Shown one piece after another: positions 46,668 through 59,198 of a stretch of 64,000 bases of DNA. The notes under the pieces were generated by a model. The model saw only the letters and a program-made list of their open reading frames with translations, was not told the DNA's origin and did not search any database. This stretch comes from Mesostigma viride (lineage: Eukaryota; Streptophyta; Mesostigmatophyceae; Mesostigmatales; Mesostigmataceae). The stretch spans positions 1,008,677 through 1,072,676 of the forward strand of contig RPFO01000082.1 in NCBI GenBank assembly GCA_009746045.1. Reading direction: 5' to 3'. The translations under genes and the position numbers were made by a program. How positions within the stretch are numbered: the first letter of the stretch is position 1; each line of letters begins with the position of its first letter.

Positions 46668-49179
46668 CAATTGGCATCATTGCATTATTTTTGCCAAGGT
46701 GCTGGCAATTTACGCTTGAAGGTGGCAAAAATCTGGTTTCTTTGTGATGCAGTAGTGACTATTGCCTGGCAATTGCGCAGCCGGGAAGTTGGGCGACGAG
46801 AATGCCATGGTTGTTCTAAAGTATAATCATCGGACCCTAATTTGTCTAAAGTAGGAGACAAACAGTCTTTGACGTCCCTGGGATCCATAGCAATAAAAAT
46901 TCTGCTTTCTCTACTCGCAGTAATGTCGGCACACTTAGTTTCCTCTTCGAATCGATCTTTTGTCTGGCAATCTTTCCCTCTCTCGTTTTTTTCTCCCTCC
47001 CTCCCTCCCTTGCTCGCTCCCTCCCTCCGTCTCATGCGTTCCTCCAACGTCCCGTCCTGTCTTCTTCCCCCCACCCTGCCTTCTCTCGTTAGCTTCCGAG
47101 CTTTTTATGCATTGCCTCTCCATACCTCGCTACCAAGTTTCCAAGTAGACCTTGAAGAGATATACCGGGAAATGCGTGTGGACGCGGTCATCGTGCGCGC
47201 CTTTCTCTTCTGATTTTCTGCGTAAAGCTTGGTAGCACACCTTGTCGGCCCTCGCGGAACTGTCAGCCCGTATCTGGGAACTGGACCACATGTATCTGTT
47301 ACAGTATCTTGCTTATTTTGCGTAGGTTGCTAGTGTTGCTGTATCCTTCAAGTTTAGTGTTGCAGAGTGTGACTGACCACTGTATCATTTGGTGATGGGT
47401 TTGTTGAATGCTGGGTTTGTTCTTGTATGAGTGTTTGTATAGGGATCCTTGTGTCCTAAAGTAGAAAGCTTGTCGTTGATACTGCTTCTTCTTTTTTTGG
47501 AGTAGCCCTTGGGACATGCAGGCAAGGATGGCATTACAAATATCAATGAAATACAGTACCAAGCTTTTTACCACTGACGTGCATTGTAAAATAGGTGCAG
47601 GCAACTGCCGTGCACATGCCGTGCCTGAAAATTGTTGAGCCCATGGTGAGCTTTTTTGCTTATTTGGTAATTACAGCGTCAATACGTTGTCTAATGTCAA
47701 CCAACGTGGATCGACCTGGGCTGAGGTTGTCAGTGTGTGCGTAAATGTAAAGCACACATGTATGGCTCGCATGTTTGGGAGCCGATCCTAGCCGAATCAC
47801 ACTTTGTTGGCACCCATGCCTGCAGCTAGTGGGGTCTTTGTGGCTAGGTACCTTGGGACAGTGTTGGGGTTGGCTAGCTAGACTACGTGCAAGATGATTC
47901 CACCACTGGCCATCAGTGGCTCGGTCCTTAAGTAGAGCAGCCAACATACCAGCATACTCGCGCATATTTCAGCTTTAGCACACCCACAGTTTGCCATAGT
48001 CCAACGAGCGTTGAACGCAGCTGTGGCCTGCCTTCGGGCATGAGTGAGGACGCAGGTGTCTTTGCCCCTTTCCCACTGTGCAACTTACAGGGACTGGAAA
48101 GCACTCTAGGTGCTACATGCCCACCCCACCGAGGCATGCTATAATTTATTTAATTTAATTTTAGAGCAGGAAACATGTTCCTGTCATCCATGAGATAGCG
48201 GCCATTGGCATTGTGAGGATGGATGCACGTCAGATCATATAGTAAGAATTTGGACAATCAAGAATGTGTTTGACGCTCTTTCAACCCAAATTAAGGTTTG
48301 ACTGATAATTTGGTCGGGGCTCATTGCTCAACCATTCCAATGGGGATGTATGCTCGTTGACGCAGTCAATCATGACATCTTATGATTATTACTTACGGCA
48401 ACGTGACGTGTGGATCCGCCAATAAATTAGCTATCAAGGTCAACCAGCATCGGTATGCATTATTAAATCAGCAGACGCATGCATGTGTTGAATGTTAGCA
48501 ACGCATACCTTGTGTTGGCCGGCCACCTGCAACTTTACTTACTACTGCAACTTTATTACTGACCAGGTAGATGTTGAAGAACCTCACAATCATCCAGTTG
48601 TCGCATGGATCCTAGCTAGCCCACGAGGAAAATTTTCAAGGTGCCCAGTTTTATAGCAGTATGCATATAAGACACATGATACTGCACCACTGCGGCTAGC
48701 TTATGACTGTCCCCATCCCCCCTTCCCCATTCCATCAGGAAATATGCTGACGCTGTCTACGTGTTTATTAATTTATTCATTCATGACTGTGTAACATGGC
48801 CAACGTGAAGGCAGGCCTTTATGATAATGGGCCCTTCAACTCGAGAGCTCCATCCATTGCAGCCCTTGGGCATTTGCAGCTGCCAGCTGATAATGCTCCA
48901 ATATGAGGGTAGTCTTGGAATCTTCATGCCGAAAGCTCGGTCACCACCTCCTGCATTAAGAGCAAATAGACAAGCACTGAGTTTAGAACCCTGGACTCAA
49001 CCACACACAAACAATGATTCGTGACAAGCTATGGATGAAAAACTTCAGGAATCTCTTTTTCTATTTGCGTACATATGGGCATTACATGCACATGCACAAC
49101 CACAATACAATAACGGGGGAGAAAAAGGGAAAAGGAAGCCCAGCAGAGAGAGACGCAGTGAGAGGGAGTTCGTTAGGTT
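46668..49179. other. left interior of the inner unit, no firm gene
   Basis: Frames are short and broken. A C/T-rich stretch lies at 46970-47035 (CTCCCTCC repeats). 47980-48160 is the diverged partner of 44250-44450. Possible minus-strand exon pieces around 46690-46930 (ending QPWHSRRPTSRLRNCQ) cannot be assembled. Confidence 0.35.
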
Positions 49180-50575
49180 GGCAGTCGGGCAGTCGGGCAG
49201 TTGGGCAGTCGGGCAGTCGGGCAGTCGGGAAGTCGGGCAGTCGGGCAGTCGGGCAGTCGGGCAGTCGGGCAGTCGGGCAGTCGGGCAGTCGGGCAGTCGG
49301 GCAGTCGGGCAGTCGGGCAGTCGGGCAGTCGGGCAGTCGGGCAGTCGGGCAGTCGGGCAGTCGGGCAGTCGGGCAGTCGGGCAGTCGGGCAGTCGGGCAG
49401 TCGGGCAGTCGGGCAGTCGGGCAGTCGGGCAGTCGGACAGTCGGGCAGTCCGGCAGTCGGGCAGTCGGGCAGCCCGGCAGTCGGGCAGTCGGGCAGTCGG
49501 GCAGTCGGGCAGTCGGGCAGTCGGGCAGTCGGGCAGTCGGGCAGTCGGGCAGTCGGGCAGTCGGGCAGTCGGGCAGTCGGGCAGTCGGGCAGTCGGGCAG
49601 TCGGGCAGTCGGGCAGTCGGGCAGTCGGGCAGTCGGGCAGTCGGGCAGTCGGACAGTCGGGCAGTCCGGCAGTCGGGCAGTCGGGCAGCCCGGCAGTCGG
49701 GCAGTCGGGCAGTCCGGCAGTCGGGCAGTCGGGCAGTCCGGCAGTCGGGCAGTCGGGCAGTCGGGCAGTCGGGCAGTCGGGAAGTCGGGCAGTCGGGAAG
49801 TCGGGCAGTCGGGCAGTCGGGCAGTCGGACAGTCGGGCAGTCGGGCAGTCGGGCAGTCGGGCAGTCGGGCAGTCGGGAAGTCGGGCAGTTGGCAGTCGGG
49901 CAGTCGGGCAGTCGGGCAGTCGGACAGTCGGGCAGTCGGGCAGTCGGGCAGTCGGGCAGTCGGGCAGTCGGGCAGTCGGGCAGTCGGGCAGTCGGGCAGT
50001 CGGACAGTCGGGCAGTCGGGCAGTCGGGCAGTCGGGCAGTCGGGCAGTCGGGCAGTCGGACAGTCGGGCAGTCCGGCAGTCGGGCAGTCGGGCAGCCCGG
50101 CAGTCGGGCAGTCGGGCAGTCCGGCAGTCGGGCAGTCGGGCAGTCCGGCAGTCGGGCAGTCGGGCAGTCGGGCAGTCGGGCAGTCGGGAAGTCGGGCAGT
50201 CGGGAAGTCGGGCAGTCGGGCAGTCGGGCAGTCGGACAGTCGGGCAGTCGGGCAGTCGGGCAGTCGGGCAGTCGGGCAGTCGGGAAGTCGGGCAGTTGGG
50301 CAGTCGGGCAGTCGGGCAGTCGGGCAGTCGGACAGTCGGGCAGTCGGGCAGTCGGGCAGTCGGGCAGTCGGGCAGTCGGGCAGTCGGGCAGTCGGGCAGT
50401 CGGGCAGTCGGACAGTCGGGCAGTCGGGCAGTCGGGCAGTCGGGCAGTCGGGCAGTCGGGCAGTCGGGCAGTCGGGCAGTTGGGCAGTCGGGCAGTCGGG
50501 CAGTCGGGCAGTCGGGCAGTCGGGCAGTCGGACAGTCGGGCAGTCGGGCCGTCGGGCCGTCGGGCAGTCGGGCAG
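49180..50575. repeat. 8-bp minisatellite GCAGTCGG, about 174 units
   Basis: 1.4 kb of GCAGTCGG units with variants GCAGTCCG, ACAGTCGG, GCAGCCCG, GAAGTCGG and GCAGTTGG. The variants recur in the same order in blocks of about 370-400 bp, so larger duplications are superimposed. Forward frames read Gly-Ser-Arg-Ala-Val type peptides, not meaningful in themselves. Confidence 0.95.
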
Positions 50576-50578
50576 TCG

Positions 50579-50670
<92 letters not shown>

Positions 50671-50672
50671 TG
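50576..50672. repeat. (GTGC)n microsatellite
   Basis: About 24 perfect tetranucleotide units directly joined to the 8-bp minisatellite. Confidence 0.95.
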
Positions 50673-50737
50673 AATCGCTGTCCGGATCATCCTCCTGCAC
50701 TTCTTGTCCGGCAGCTAATGTTGATGATGCACCCCGC

Positions 50738-51462
50738 GGGGCGGAGGGCACCGCAGCCGGGGCGCATGGCACGGCAGCCGGGGCGGAGGGCACGGCAGCC
50801 GGGGCGCAGGGCACGGCAGCCGGGGCGCAGGGCACGGCAGCCGGGGCGCAGGGCACGGCAGCCGGGGCGCAGGGCACGGCAGCCGGGGCGGAGGGCACCG
50901 CAGCCGGGGCGGAGGGCACCGCAGCCGGGGCGGAGGGCACCGCAGCCGGGGCGCAGGGCACGGCAGCCGGGGCGGAGGGCACGGCAGCCGGGGCGCAGGG
51001 CACGGCAGCCGGGGCGCAGGGCACGGCAGCCGGGGCGCAGGGCACGGCAGCCGGGGCGGAGGGCACAGCAGCCGGGGCGGAGGGCACAGCAGCCGGGGCG
51101 CAGGGCACCGCAGCCAGGGCGGAGGGCACAGCAGCCGGGGCGCAGGGCACGGCAGCCGGGGCGGAGGGCGCCGCAGCCGGGGCGGAGGGCACCGCAGCCG
51201 GGGCGGAGGGCACCGCAGCCGGGGCGGAGGGCACGGCAGGCGGGGCGCAGGGCACGGCAGCCGGGGCGGAGGGCACGGCAGCCGGGGCGCATGGCACGGC
51301 AGCCGGGGCGCAGGGCACGGCAGCCGGGGCGGAGGGCACGGCAGCCGGGGCGCAGGGCACGGCAGCCGGGGCGGAGGGCACGGCAGCCGGGGCGCAGGGC
51401 ACGGCAGCCGGGGCGGAGGGCACCGCAGCCGGGGCAGAGGGCACGGCAGCCGGGGCGGCATC
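50738..51462. repeat. 21-bp minisatellite, about 34 units
   Basis: Units of the type GGCGGAGGGCACGGCAGCCGG. The 21-bp length keeps frame. On the minus strand it extends an upstream open frame as Ala-Pro-Ala-Ala-Val-Pro-(Ser/Cys) repeats without a stop. Confidence 0.9.
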
Positions 51463-53508
51463 CAGTGGGGCGTCCGAAGGCGGGGCGCAAGCTTTTGATG
51501 TCTTTTGTGCATTGCTCTCGTTTCGTCTACAACGAGGCTTGCAGTTTGCCCTTTCGCCCTCGCCGCTCAAATAGTCAGCGGTTCTGTTGGTTGGTAAGCT
51601 AGATCGCAAAAGGACCCTTTGCTTTGGACCTTTATCGCAAAACACCAACACCCAGTTGAGGTCGTGAAAATTTAGGGGCCCATTCTTGAGCTCTTGCTTG
51701 TTGGCTTTGTCGAGCGCCTGATTAGCGAGCTTGGGGGTCTCATATATTTGACCGCAGTCAACATTGGGGTAAGGCTTCAGGGCGTCAATAAATTGGTTAA
51801 TCTCCGTAGTGCTCAAGGTGCTGCTCGATATTGAAACGCCACAAACACGGAATACAGCAAAGTACAAAGCATTCATGTAAGACAATGCGGGACAAATGGG
51901 TAACAAATGGGGAGAGTTATATTAATGAAAAGAGACAACGAACTTGGAAGCATGGCACGCCGAGCCCCCGAGTAAGGTTAAACATTTAGCCACCACGCAT
52001 TGGGCTTGCCATGAACACCCCATGGAGCGCTATGCTAAGGTTTTCTTGCGACCCCATGTTGTGTGTGGCTTGTCAGTAATGTGCTAGTAGGAAAGGACAA
52101 GCCACGAGGTTAAGATAAGATTACGCCCGGCATAGGGCTGCCAAACGGGCTCATCTACCATAAACGCTGCAATAAGGCTTCTGTAGAATAAAAATCTATT
52201 TCCAAGCAAAACCATACCGTAAACCAAAACTAGCAGGCCATAAAGACCAATCACAGGCCAATCAACAAAACCCAAAGAACATTCAGCCAAAAGAGTTACA
52301 TTATGCACTACTACAATATTTGATATGGCCTTGGTGAACACCATGAAAGCTAAGGCAACTAAGAGACTGTGCTTGATAAACGACGCAAATCAGAAAAAGG
52401 TTGTTCAATGTATTGATGACATGTAGAGTAAAAACAACACGCGCATACCCAAGCGTACCTTTTCTTGGAGCGTACAGCATCCGCGCACCCCGTGCAGTAT
52501 AAATGAGAGCCAACGAATTGAAGTGGTTCAAGGCCGGCCACAAGTGGATTGTCCGGATGGGTGCCCGTGTTGTCACAGCAGCGCCTCCCAGAAATACCTC
52601 TGCGAGCACACTTGTAGGAGGCCTTCCTTTTCCTGGTTGCCTTGTTTGTGCCTTCACAACTGGGCACTGGTGTTGGATTTTGTCTTGAACTTCCCTGTTT
52701 TGGGTCAGCAACATAAGAAATTAAACACGATGTTCAGAAACTAATTACAAGTTACAACATAGTCATGGATTTGGTGGGTGCAATTAGCTGGGGACGCCAT
52801 AAACATAAGTTGCCATTATGAAGCTCACTAACTGCCTTATATGCAAATAACTCCATTATCATGGAAAGATGCTTACAACAAGAACATTCCAGACCATGTC
52901 GCTACCAAGCATGAGCGAGTTCGAACGGGAAAATGAGATAACGACATGGAAGGGCAACGTACGTTGGAAAACGGTTGTCCGCCGTGCTGACCAATCGGTG
53001 CCGGCGCTGCCGCAGGTGGAGGTGCTCCAACATGGGAAGGTGGCGGAGAAAGTGGCGGAGAAGGTGGCGGAGAAGGTGGCGGTGGCGGTGGCGGTGGCGG
53101 TGGCGGTGGCGGTGGCGGTGGCGGTGGCGGTGGGGGTGGCGGGGAAGCAGAGAAAGATAATACGTGAGAGTACGTAATACGCAAGAGTACGCGTATCCGT
53201 AGGCATACGTTTAACATCCGTACGGCAAAGCTGCGTATGATGTATAGTCTGCGTACGAAACGTATCATATGCCACACTATTTCCCTTTGCGGGGAAGGTG
53301 GCGGGGGAGGGGGAGGGATGCTTTCCCCGCGCTGTGAGGAAGGATGCTTGCGTTGCCGCACCGCTTTACGCCGAGCGAGAAGGCGGCGAACAATACCGCG
53401 ATGCCTGGGTCGCCGAACTGACTGCCGTTTTGGAGCGATGCATTGTGCCTTGTGCCAAATGCAGACATGGACATAAGGAGAGCACCTCGGCATATCCCTG
53501 CTCAGCAA
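50738..53508 (-). CDS. candidate spliced gene: Pro-rich, Cys-rich, Ala-Pro repeat protein
   Basis: Exon 1 (up to 53508, ends 52963 before GTACGT) has two proline runs and ends [10 protein letters not shown]. Exon 2 (52459-52694, between an AAAACAG acceptor and a GTACGC donor) encodes 78 residues with a basic [12 protein letters not shown], then CC and CTGC, possibly zinc-binding. Exon 3 (from 51820 after GAGCAG) joins in frame and reads [11 protein letters not shown], then [18 protein letters not shown], then enters the 21-bp repeat as an Ala-Pro-Val tract. All joints follow GT-AG and keep frame. The true start and the 3' end are not fixed; the frame stays open far into the 8-bp repeat. No family recognised. 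It could be a structural or DNA-binding protein of the element. Confidence 0.35.
53037..53147. repeat. GGCGGT-rich microsatellite
   Basis: (GGTGGC)n and GGCGGAGAA units; read on the minus strand they give the second proline run of the candidate gene. Confidence 0.8.
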
Positions 53509-53636
53509 CGCGCAAAAGGAAAAAGGGCAGCGAAGAAAGAAGTTATGAACTACCTCGATCGCACCTCAAAATGGCCAAGCAAGTCTAGGCATAGCTGCAT
53601 GGGGCTGCCAATATAACTCCAAAAATAAACCCTAAC

Positions 53637-54513
53637 TTAAGAATAGCTTCCGCTAGATCCCAATAGGCTAGGCCCACCGCGTGCCGCACGTGGCGCCAAG
53701 AAGTATCTGAAACAACTCATCATTGTGTATTCCGCTGGAAACTGAAAGAGGAGCATTCAGTGCATTAGTCGTTTTAGGGTAGCATGGATTCCTTACCTCA
53801 GACCAACATGTAGTGCCAATAACGCCAAGGTGATCCACCATGTGGATGCATGAAGATCTGCACCACATTGCCGCGTGACAAGGTATGAACATACCAACAA
53901 AGTTGCAGAGCAAGCCGTTCTCAGGAGGGCTATTACCCAACCATAAAGCCCCATGGCATAACGCTTCCATCTCGTGCAAAAGGACAACTATGACCTAGAA
54001 ATTCAGAAAATATATTCTTAGTCTTTCCCTCTACTCCTTGCTTACCTGGGTTGATGGGCGCGACAACTGAAAACTTCGCAGGCACCCGCGCGCGCTCTTG
54101 CACCGCCACATGCCCTACATGGATAACCACCAACCAAACATGAAAAAAGGGTATAACTAGAAGGATTAAGGAAAGAGGAAATGCATTTAATTCATATAGT
54201 TAATATCGCCATGAAATTGTATGTTGAAGTAATAATGGGCCGAAATATGCACATCGGGAACACGTCCCATTAATGCACATGCGAAGCTAATGTCAGGACA
54301 ACGCATCATTAACAAGGGGGGGTCCGCATGCGCAAGACGAAGCAAGTACAGTTAATATGATGTGCCATTTGGACAGAAACTGGAATAAGGGCTTAACGCC
54401 TTACCTAAGGCACAGACCCACACGATGCCGCTGACCGCTAGAAAAATTGCGAGGATGGCCACCAGCACACCCTGTCTGGTGCTGGTCAAGCAGCAAAGGC
54501 AGGGCCGGGCCAT
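53637..54513 (-). CDS. candidate five-exon gene for a small membrane protein (133 residues)
   Basis: Exons 54405-54513, 54046-54114, 53937-53994, 53797-53857 and 53637-53741. All four introns (290, 51, 79, 55 bp) are GT-AG, with donors such as GTAAGG and GTAAGC, and the 402 coding bases stay in frame to TAA. The start is MARPCLCCLTSTRQ, followed by a strong single membrane segment (about 15-36, VLVAILAIFLAVSGIVWV). Short Cys-containing segments follow (GHSCPFARDG, SSCIHMVDHL, CWSE, CFRYF). It looks like a type II or signal-anchored protein; no family known. It lies inside the inner TIR unit, head-to-tail with the Pro-rich gene. The model is mine by eye; exon choice could be wrong. Confidence 0.45.
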
Positions 54514-54871
54514 GAAAGCTGGAGGTCACGAGCACTTTGTTGCAGTGGATGTAAACGACCCCCCTGTTTGGAGCACAAAAGGCGAGAAGCAAATTAAAAA
54601 CGGAAAGCGCCAGTCATACACCGCGCAGCTCGCGAGAATTCCAGGAACCAGTTTTTGTGTGATATTCGCATTTAGATGTCGTGCATAACCATTCCTTTAT
54701 TATCGCACACACCAGTAAACAGTACAAGGATTTGCGTCAACCCAGCTAAATGCCGAGGGTGCCACGGACGTGTATGCCAGCGAGCTCGAGTCTGGCGAGC
54801 AATCACTCAAACATGTCCACTGTCCCTAAGCCGAGCATCACCCTAACATGTCCGCCATTGCTACGTTTTAT

Positions 54872-55081
54872 CATCCTTGACTGCGCTTGTAGTCAACAAA
54901 GAAATTAGCCAAGTCCTACAGTAATTGGCGCGGCAGGCCCTTTTTTCCCGCGTAACTCGTGTGCCGGTCCGGCGCGGCGTGGCCTGGGCAGGCGCGTCGG
55001 ACTTAGTGCGGTGGTGTCCCGGAACCCCGCACTCACCCCCGCACTAGAGTTTGTGTCATCAGAGCCAAATTATGCGCTTCC
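54872..55081 (-). repeat. right 210-bp TIR of the inner unit
   Basis: Reverse complement of 46458-46667. Followed by GCTTTTTT and then CAC of minisatellite M. Confidence 0.85.
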
Positions 55082-55089
55082 GCTTTTTT

Positions 55090-55400
55090 CACTTGTACGG
55101 TATTTGTGTATCACTTGTCCTCCTTCCCACGGCAGGTACGCAGCGACCCGCTGTTGTCCTGGCTGCAATTGTGTATCACTTGTACGGTATTTGTGTATCA
55201 CTTGTACGGTATTTGTGTATCACTTGTCCTCCTTCCCACGGCAGGTACGCAGCGACCCGCTGTTGTCCTGGCTGCAATTGTGTATCACTTGTACGGTATT
55301 TGTGTACCACCCCCCTCCTTCCCACGGCAGGTACGCAGCGCCCGGCTGTTGTCCTGGCTGCAGTTGTGTACCACCTGTACGGTATTTGTGTACCACCACC
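55090..55400. repeat. 109-bp minisatellite M, right block
   Basis: Continues the left block at 46166. The later units change GTATCAC to GTACCAC and lose a copy of the short subunit. Confidence 0.85.
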
Positions 55401-57296
<1,896 letters not shown>

Positions 57297-57690
57297 TTGC
57301 AAACGGCAAGGGCAAGCACCCGGGTAAGAGCAAAGGCAACCGCACGAGCAAAGGAAAGGGAAACTGGAAGAGCAAGCACAAGGCCAAGGAAAGGACAAAG
57401 GCACTTGTGCTTGCCAAAAGGGCAGGCTCAAGGGAAATGACAAGGGCAAGGGCAGGGGCAGGCACAAGGGAAGCGGATAAGGGCAAGGGCAGGCGCAAGG
57501 GAAAGAGATTAGGACAAGTCAAGCACGAGGGAACGGACAAGGGCAAGGGCAGGCACAAGGGAAAAGATGAAGACAAGGGCAGGCACTAGGGAAAGGATGA
57601 GGGCAACGGCAAACACTGGGGATCAAAGGATAGGGGCAAGGGCAGATGCTAGGGTAACAGTTAGGGCAAAGGCAGGCACAAGAGAAGAAT
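57297..57690. repeat. degenerate AAGGGCAAGGGCAGG repeat
   Basis: Purine-rich imperfect repeat of about 27-30 bp (GACAAGGGCAAGGGCAGGCA type). A 99-codon Lys/Gly/Arg-rich frame runs through it (57290-57589), better explained by composition. Confidence 0.7.
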
Positions 57691-57942
57691 AAGGGGCCGT
57701 GAAGTATTAAGTGGAAATGCGGGTGGCGACATGGGGTTCGATCGGGCCTGCTGATGCAAATGCAGATTTCAACTGCAGTGACAAACACAAGCGTAGACAT
57801 AGGCAACGACAAATTCCTTGCATGTGTGCCTTGCTCTTCACCGGCTGGCTCGTTTGCTAGTTGTCTAACAGTTTCTACCGATAAACATCACTTGCCATTG
57901 TAAGGTCTGCCTTGCTGCCGTGCTAGTGGGTAGCTGGGTGAT

Positions 57943-58160
57943 CGTGCTTGTTCCTTGTCAAGGGAGGGATGCATGTGGAGTAGGTGGGTGGGTGTGCTTG
58001 TTCCTTGCCAAGGAAGGGATGCACAAAGGTTAGATAGGTGCACGTGCTTGTTTCTTGTCAAGGGAGGGACGCACAAAGGGTAGGTGGGGGCACATGGTTG
58101 TGCCTCGTCAAGGGCGGGATGCACGAAGGGTAGGTGGGGGCATGTGGTTGGTCCTTGTCT
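57943..58160. repeat. 50-bp tandem repeat, about four units
   Basis: Diverged units of the form GTGCTTGTTCCTTGTCAAGG GAGGGATGCAC...GTAGGTGGG. Confidence 0.8.
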
Positions 58161-58873
58161 TTTCACCGCCCAAGCGATGGCGATGTAGCATGCATTATAC
58201 ATTTATTCGTGCATTAAAAATCACTTTCCTTACAAGCGGCCTTAGCCGACTCCATCTGCCGTTGCCATTTCTCCGTATTGCATTGTCCGGACACGGTTTT
58301 TGTGTCGCAGGTCTTCCCCCGTAAAGGCACAAGCTGCCTGCGCGCGGAATTATGTGCAGACACCTCGGTTTCCAACACGACGGCTTCCCGCACATATCGA
58401 GCTCTGGATGTACAACATCTTCCCCCGGCGCACTTGCTCCCGGATGGAGCTTCTGTGCGGTGCCGACATCCCCGGAGCTGTCCTAAGCACCGCATGGAAA
58501 CAGTATTTCAAGCCACGAAGAGAAGCCACGAATTTGATATTGACTTGATATTGTCGTCAGAAGACTTGATATGCTATTTTCTGTGAAGGCGTTGGATTTT
58601 TGTGCATGACATGTAATCCTGCATTTAATAATGAAATTTTTTATGAAATAGGAACTCGTCTTGCATGAGCCTTGCTGCAAATGCCATTCATTTTTTTCCC
58701 CCGGGTAAATGGGTGTTAGGGGTTAGGTTGACCGAAATGATGTGAAATCAAAGTGAAATTCTGATAAGTGACATGCGTACTGCAATTCAGAACGACATAG
58801 CGACATGATTGTAGTACCGGTAGTGTACGCGAGAAGCATACGACGTCTTAACCTACGGGACCGAGTACCGGGA
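58161..58873. other. no recognised gene
   Basis: Short frames on both strands. A plus-strand frame at 58278-58586 is open for 102 codons but overlaps others and matches nothing I know. Confidence 0.35.
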
Positions 58874-59051
58874 TCGTAAATTACCAACTCGTAAATTACT
58901 ACCTCGCAAATTACTACCTCGTACCTTACTACCTCGTACATTACTACCTCGTACATTACTACCTCGTACATTACTACCTCGTACATTACTACCTCGTAAA
59001 TTACTACCTCGTAAATTACTACCTCGTAAATTACTACCTCGTAAATTACGA
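58874..59051. repeat. 15-bp subterminal repeats of the giant TIR unit
   Basis: About twelve units TCGTAAATTACTACC, with variants TCGTACATTACTACC and TCGCAAATTACTACC, 90-320 bp inside the right TIR. Such arrays next to the ends are where CACTA transposase-binding sites lie. Confidence 0.85.
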
Positions 59052-59142
59052 CGTCGGATCTTACCTCGGATCTAACTCGTAGCTTACGAGAAAGATCCGA
59101 CCTCCTATGCAAACGGTAAGAGTAAAAGCGGAGTAAATTACC

Positions 59143-59198
59143 ACCTCGTAATTTACGCCTCGGATGCTTTTTACCACCCTCGGACGAAAAGTATAGTG
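59143..59198 (-). repeat. right TIR of the giant unit
   Basis: 56-bp perfect inverted copy of 38975-39030, ending GTATAGTG before CG and the satellite. Confidence 0.9.

Larger units (their letters stand above)
46458..55081. mobile_element. inner 8.6-kb unit with 210-bp TIRs
   Basis: Inverted repeats at 46458-46667 and 54872-55081, starting GGAAGCGCATAATTTGG and matching across 210 bp as far as I can read. CAC lies directly left and, after GCTTTTTT, on the right. It is inserted in minisatellite M. It carries two candidate spliced genes on the minus strand and three large tandem repeats. No transposase recognised. Confidence 0.7.

Noticed and set aside
49014-51602. 800-950-codon frames over the GCAGTCGG repeat
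   Set aside because: An 8-bp unit without stops is open in every frame. Only the splice-linked minus-strand part over the 21-bp repeat is kept as a weak gene candidate.
54425-54688. 87-codon plus-strand frame
   Set aside because: Overlaps the first exon of the minus-strand membrane protein model, which has consistent splice sites; no independent support.
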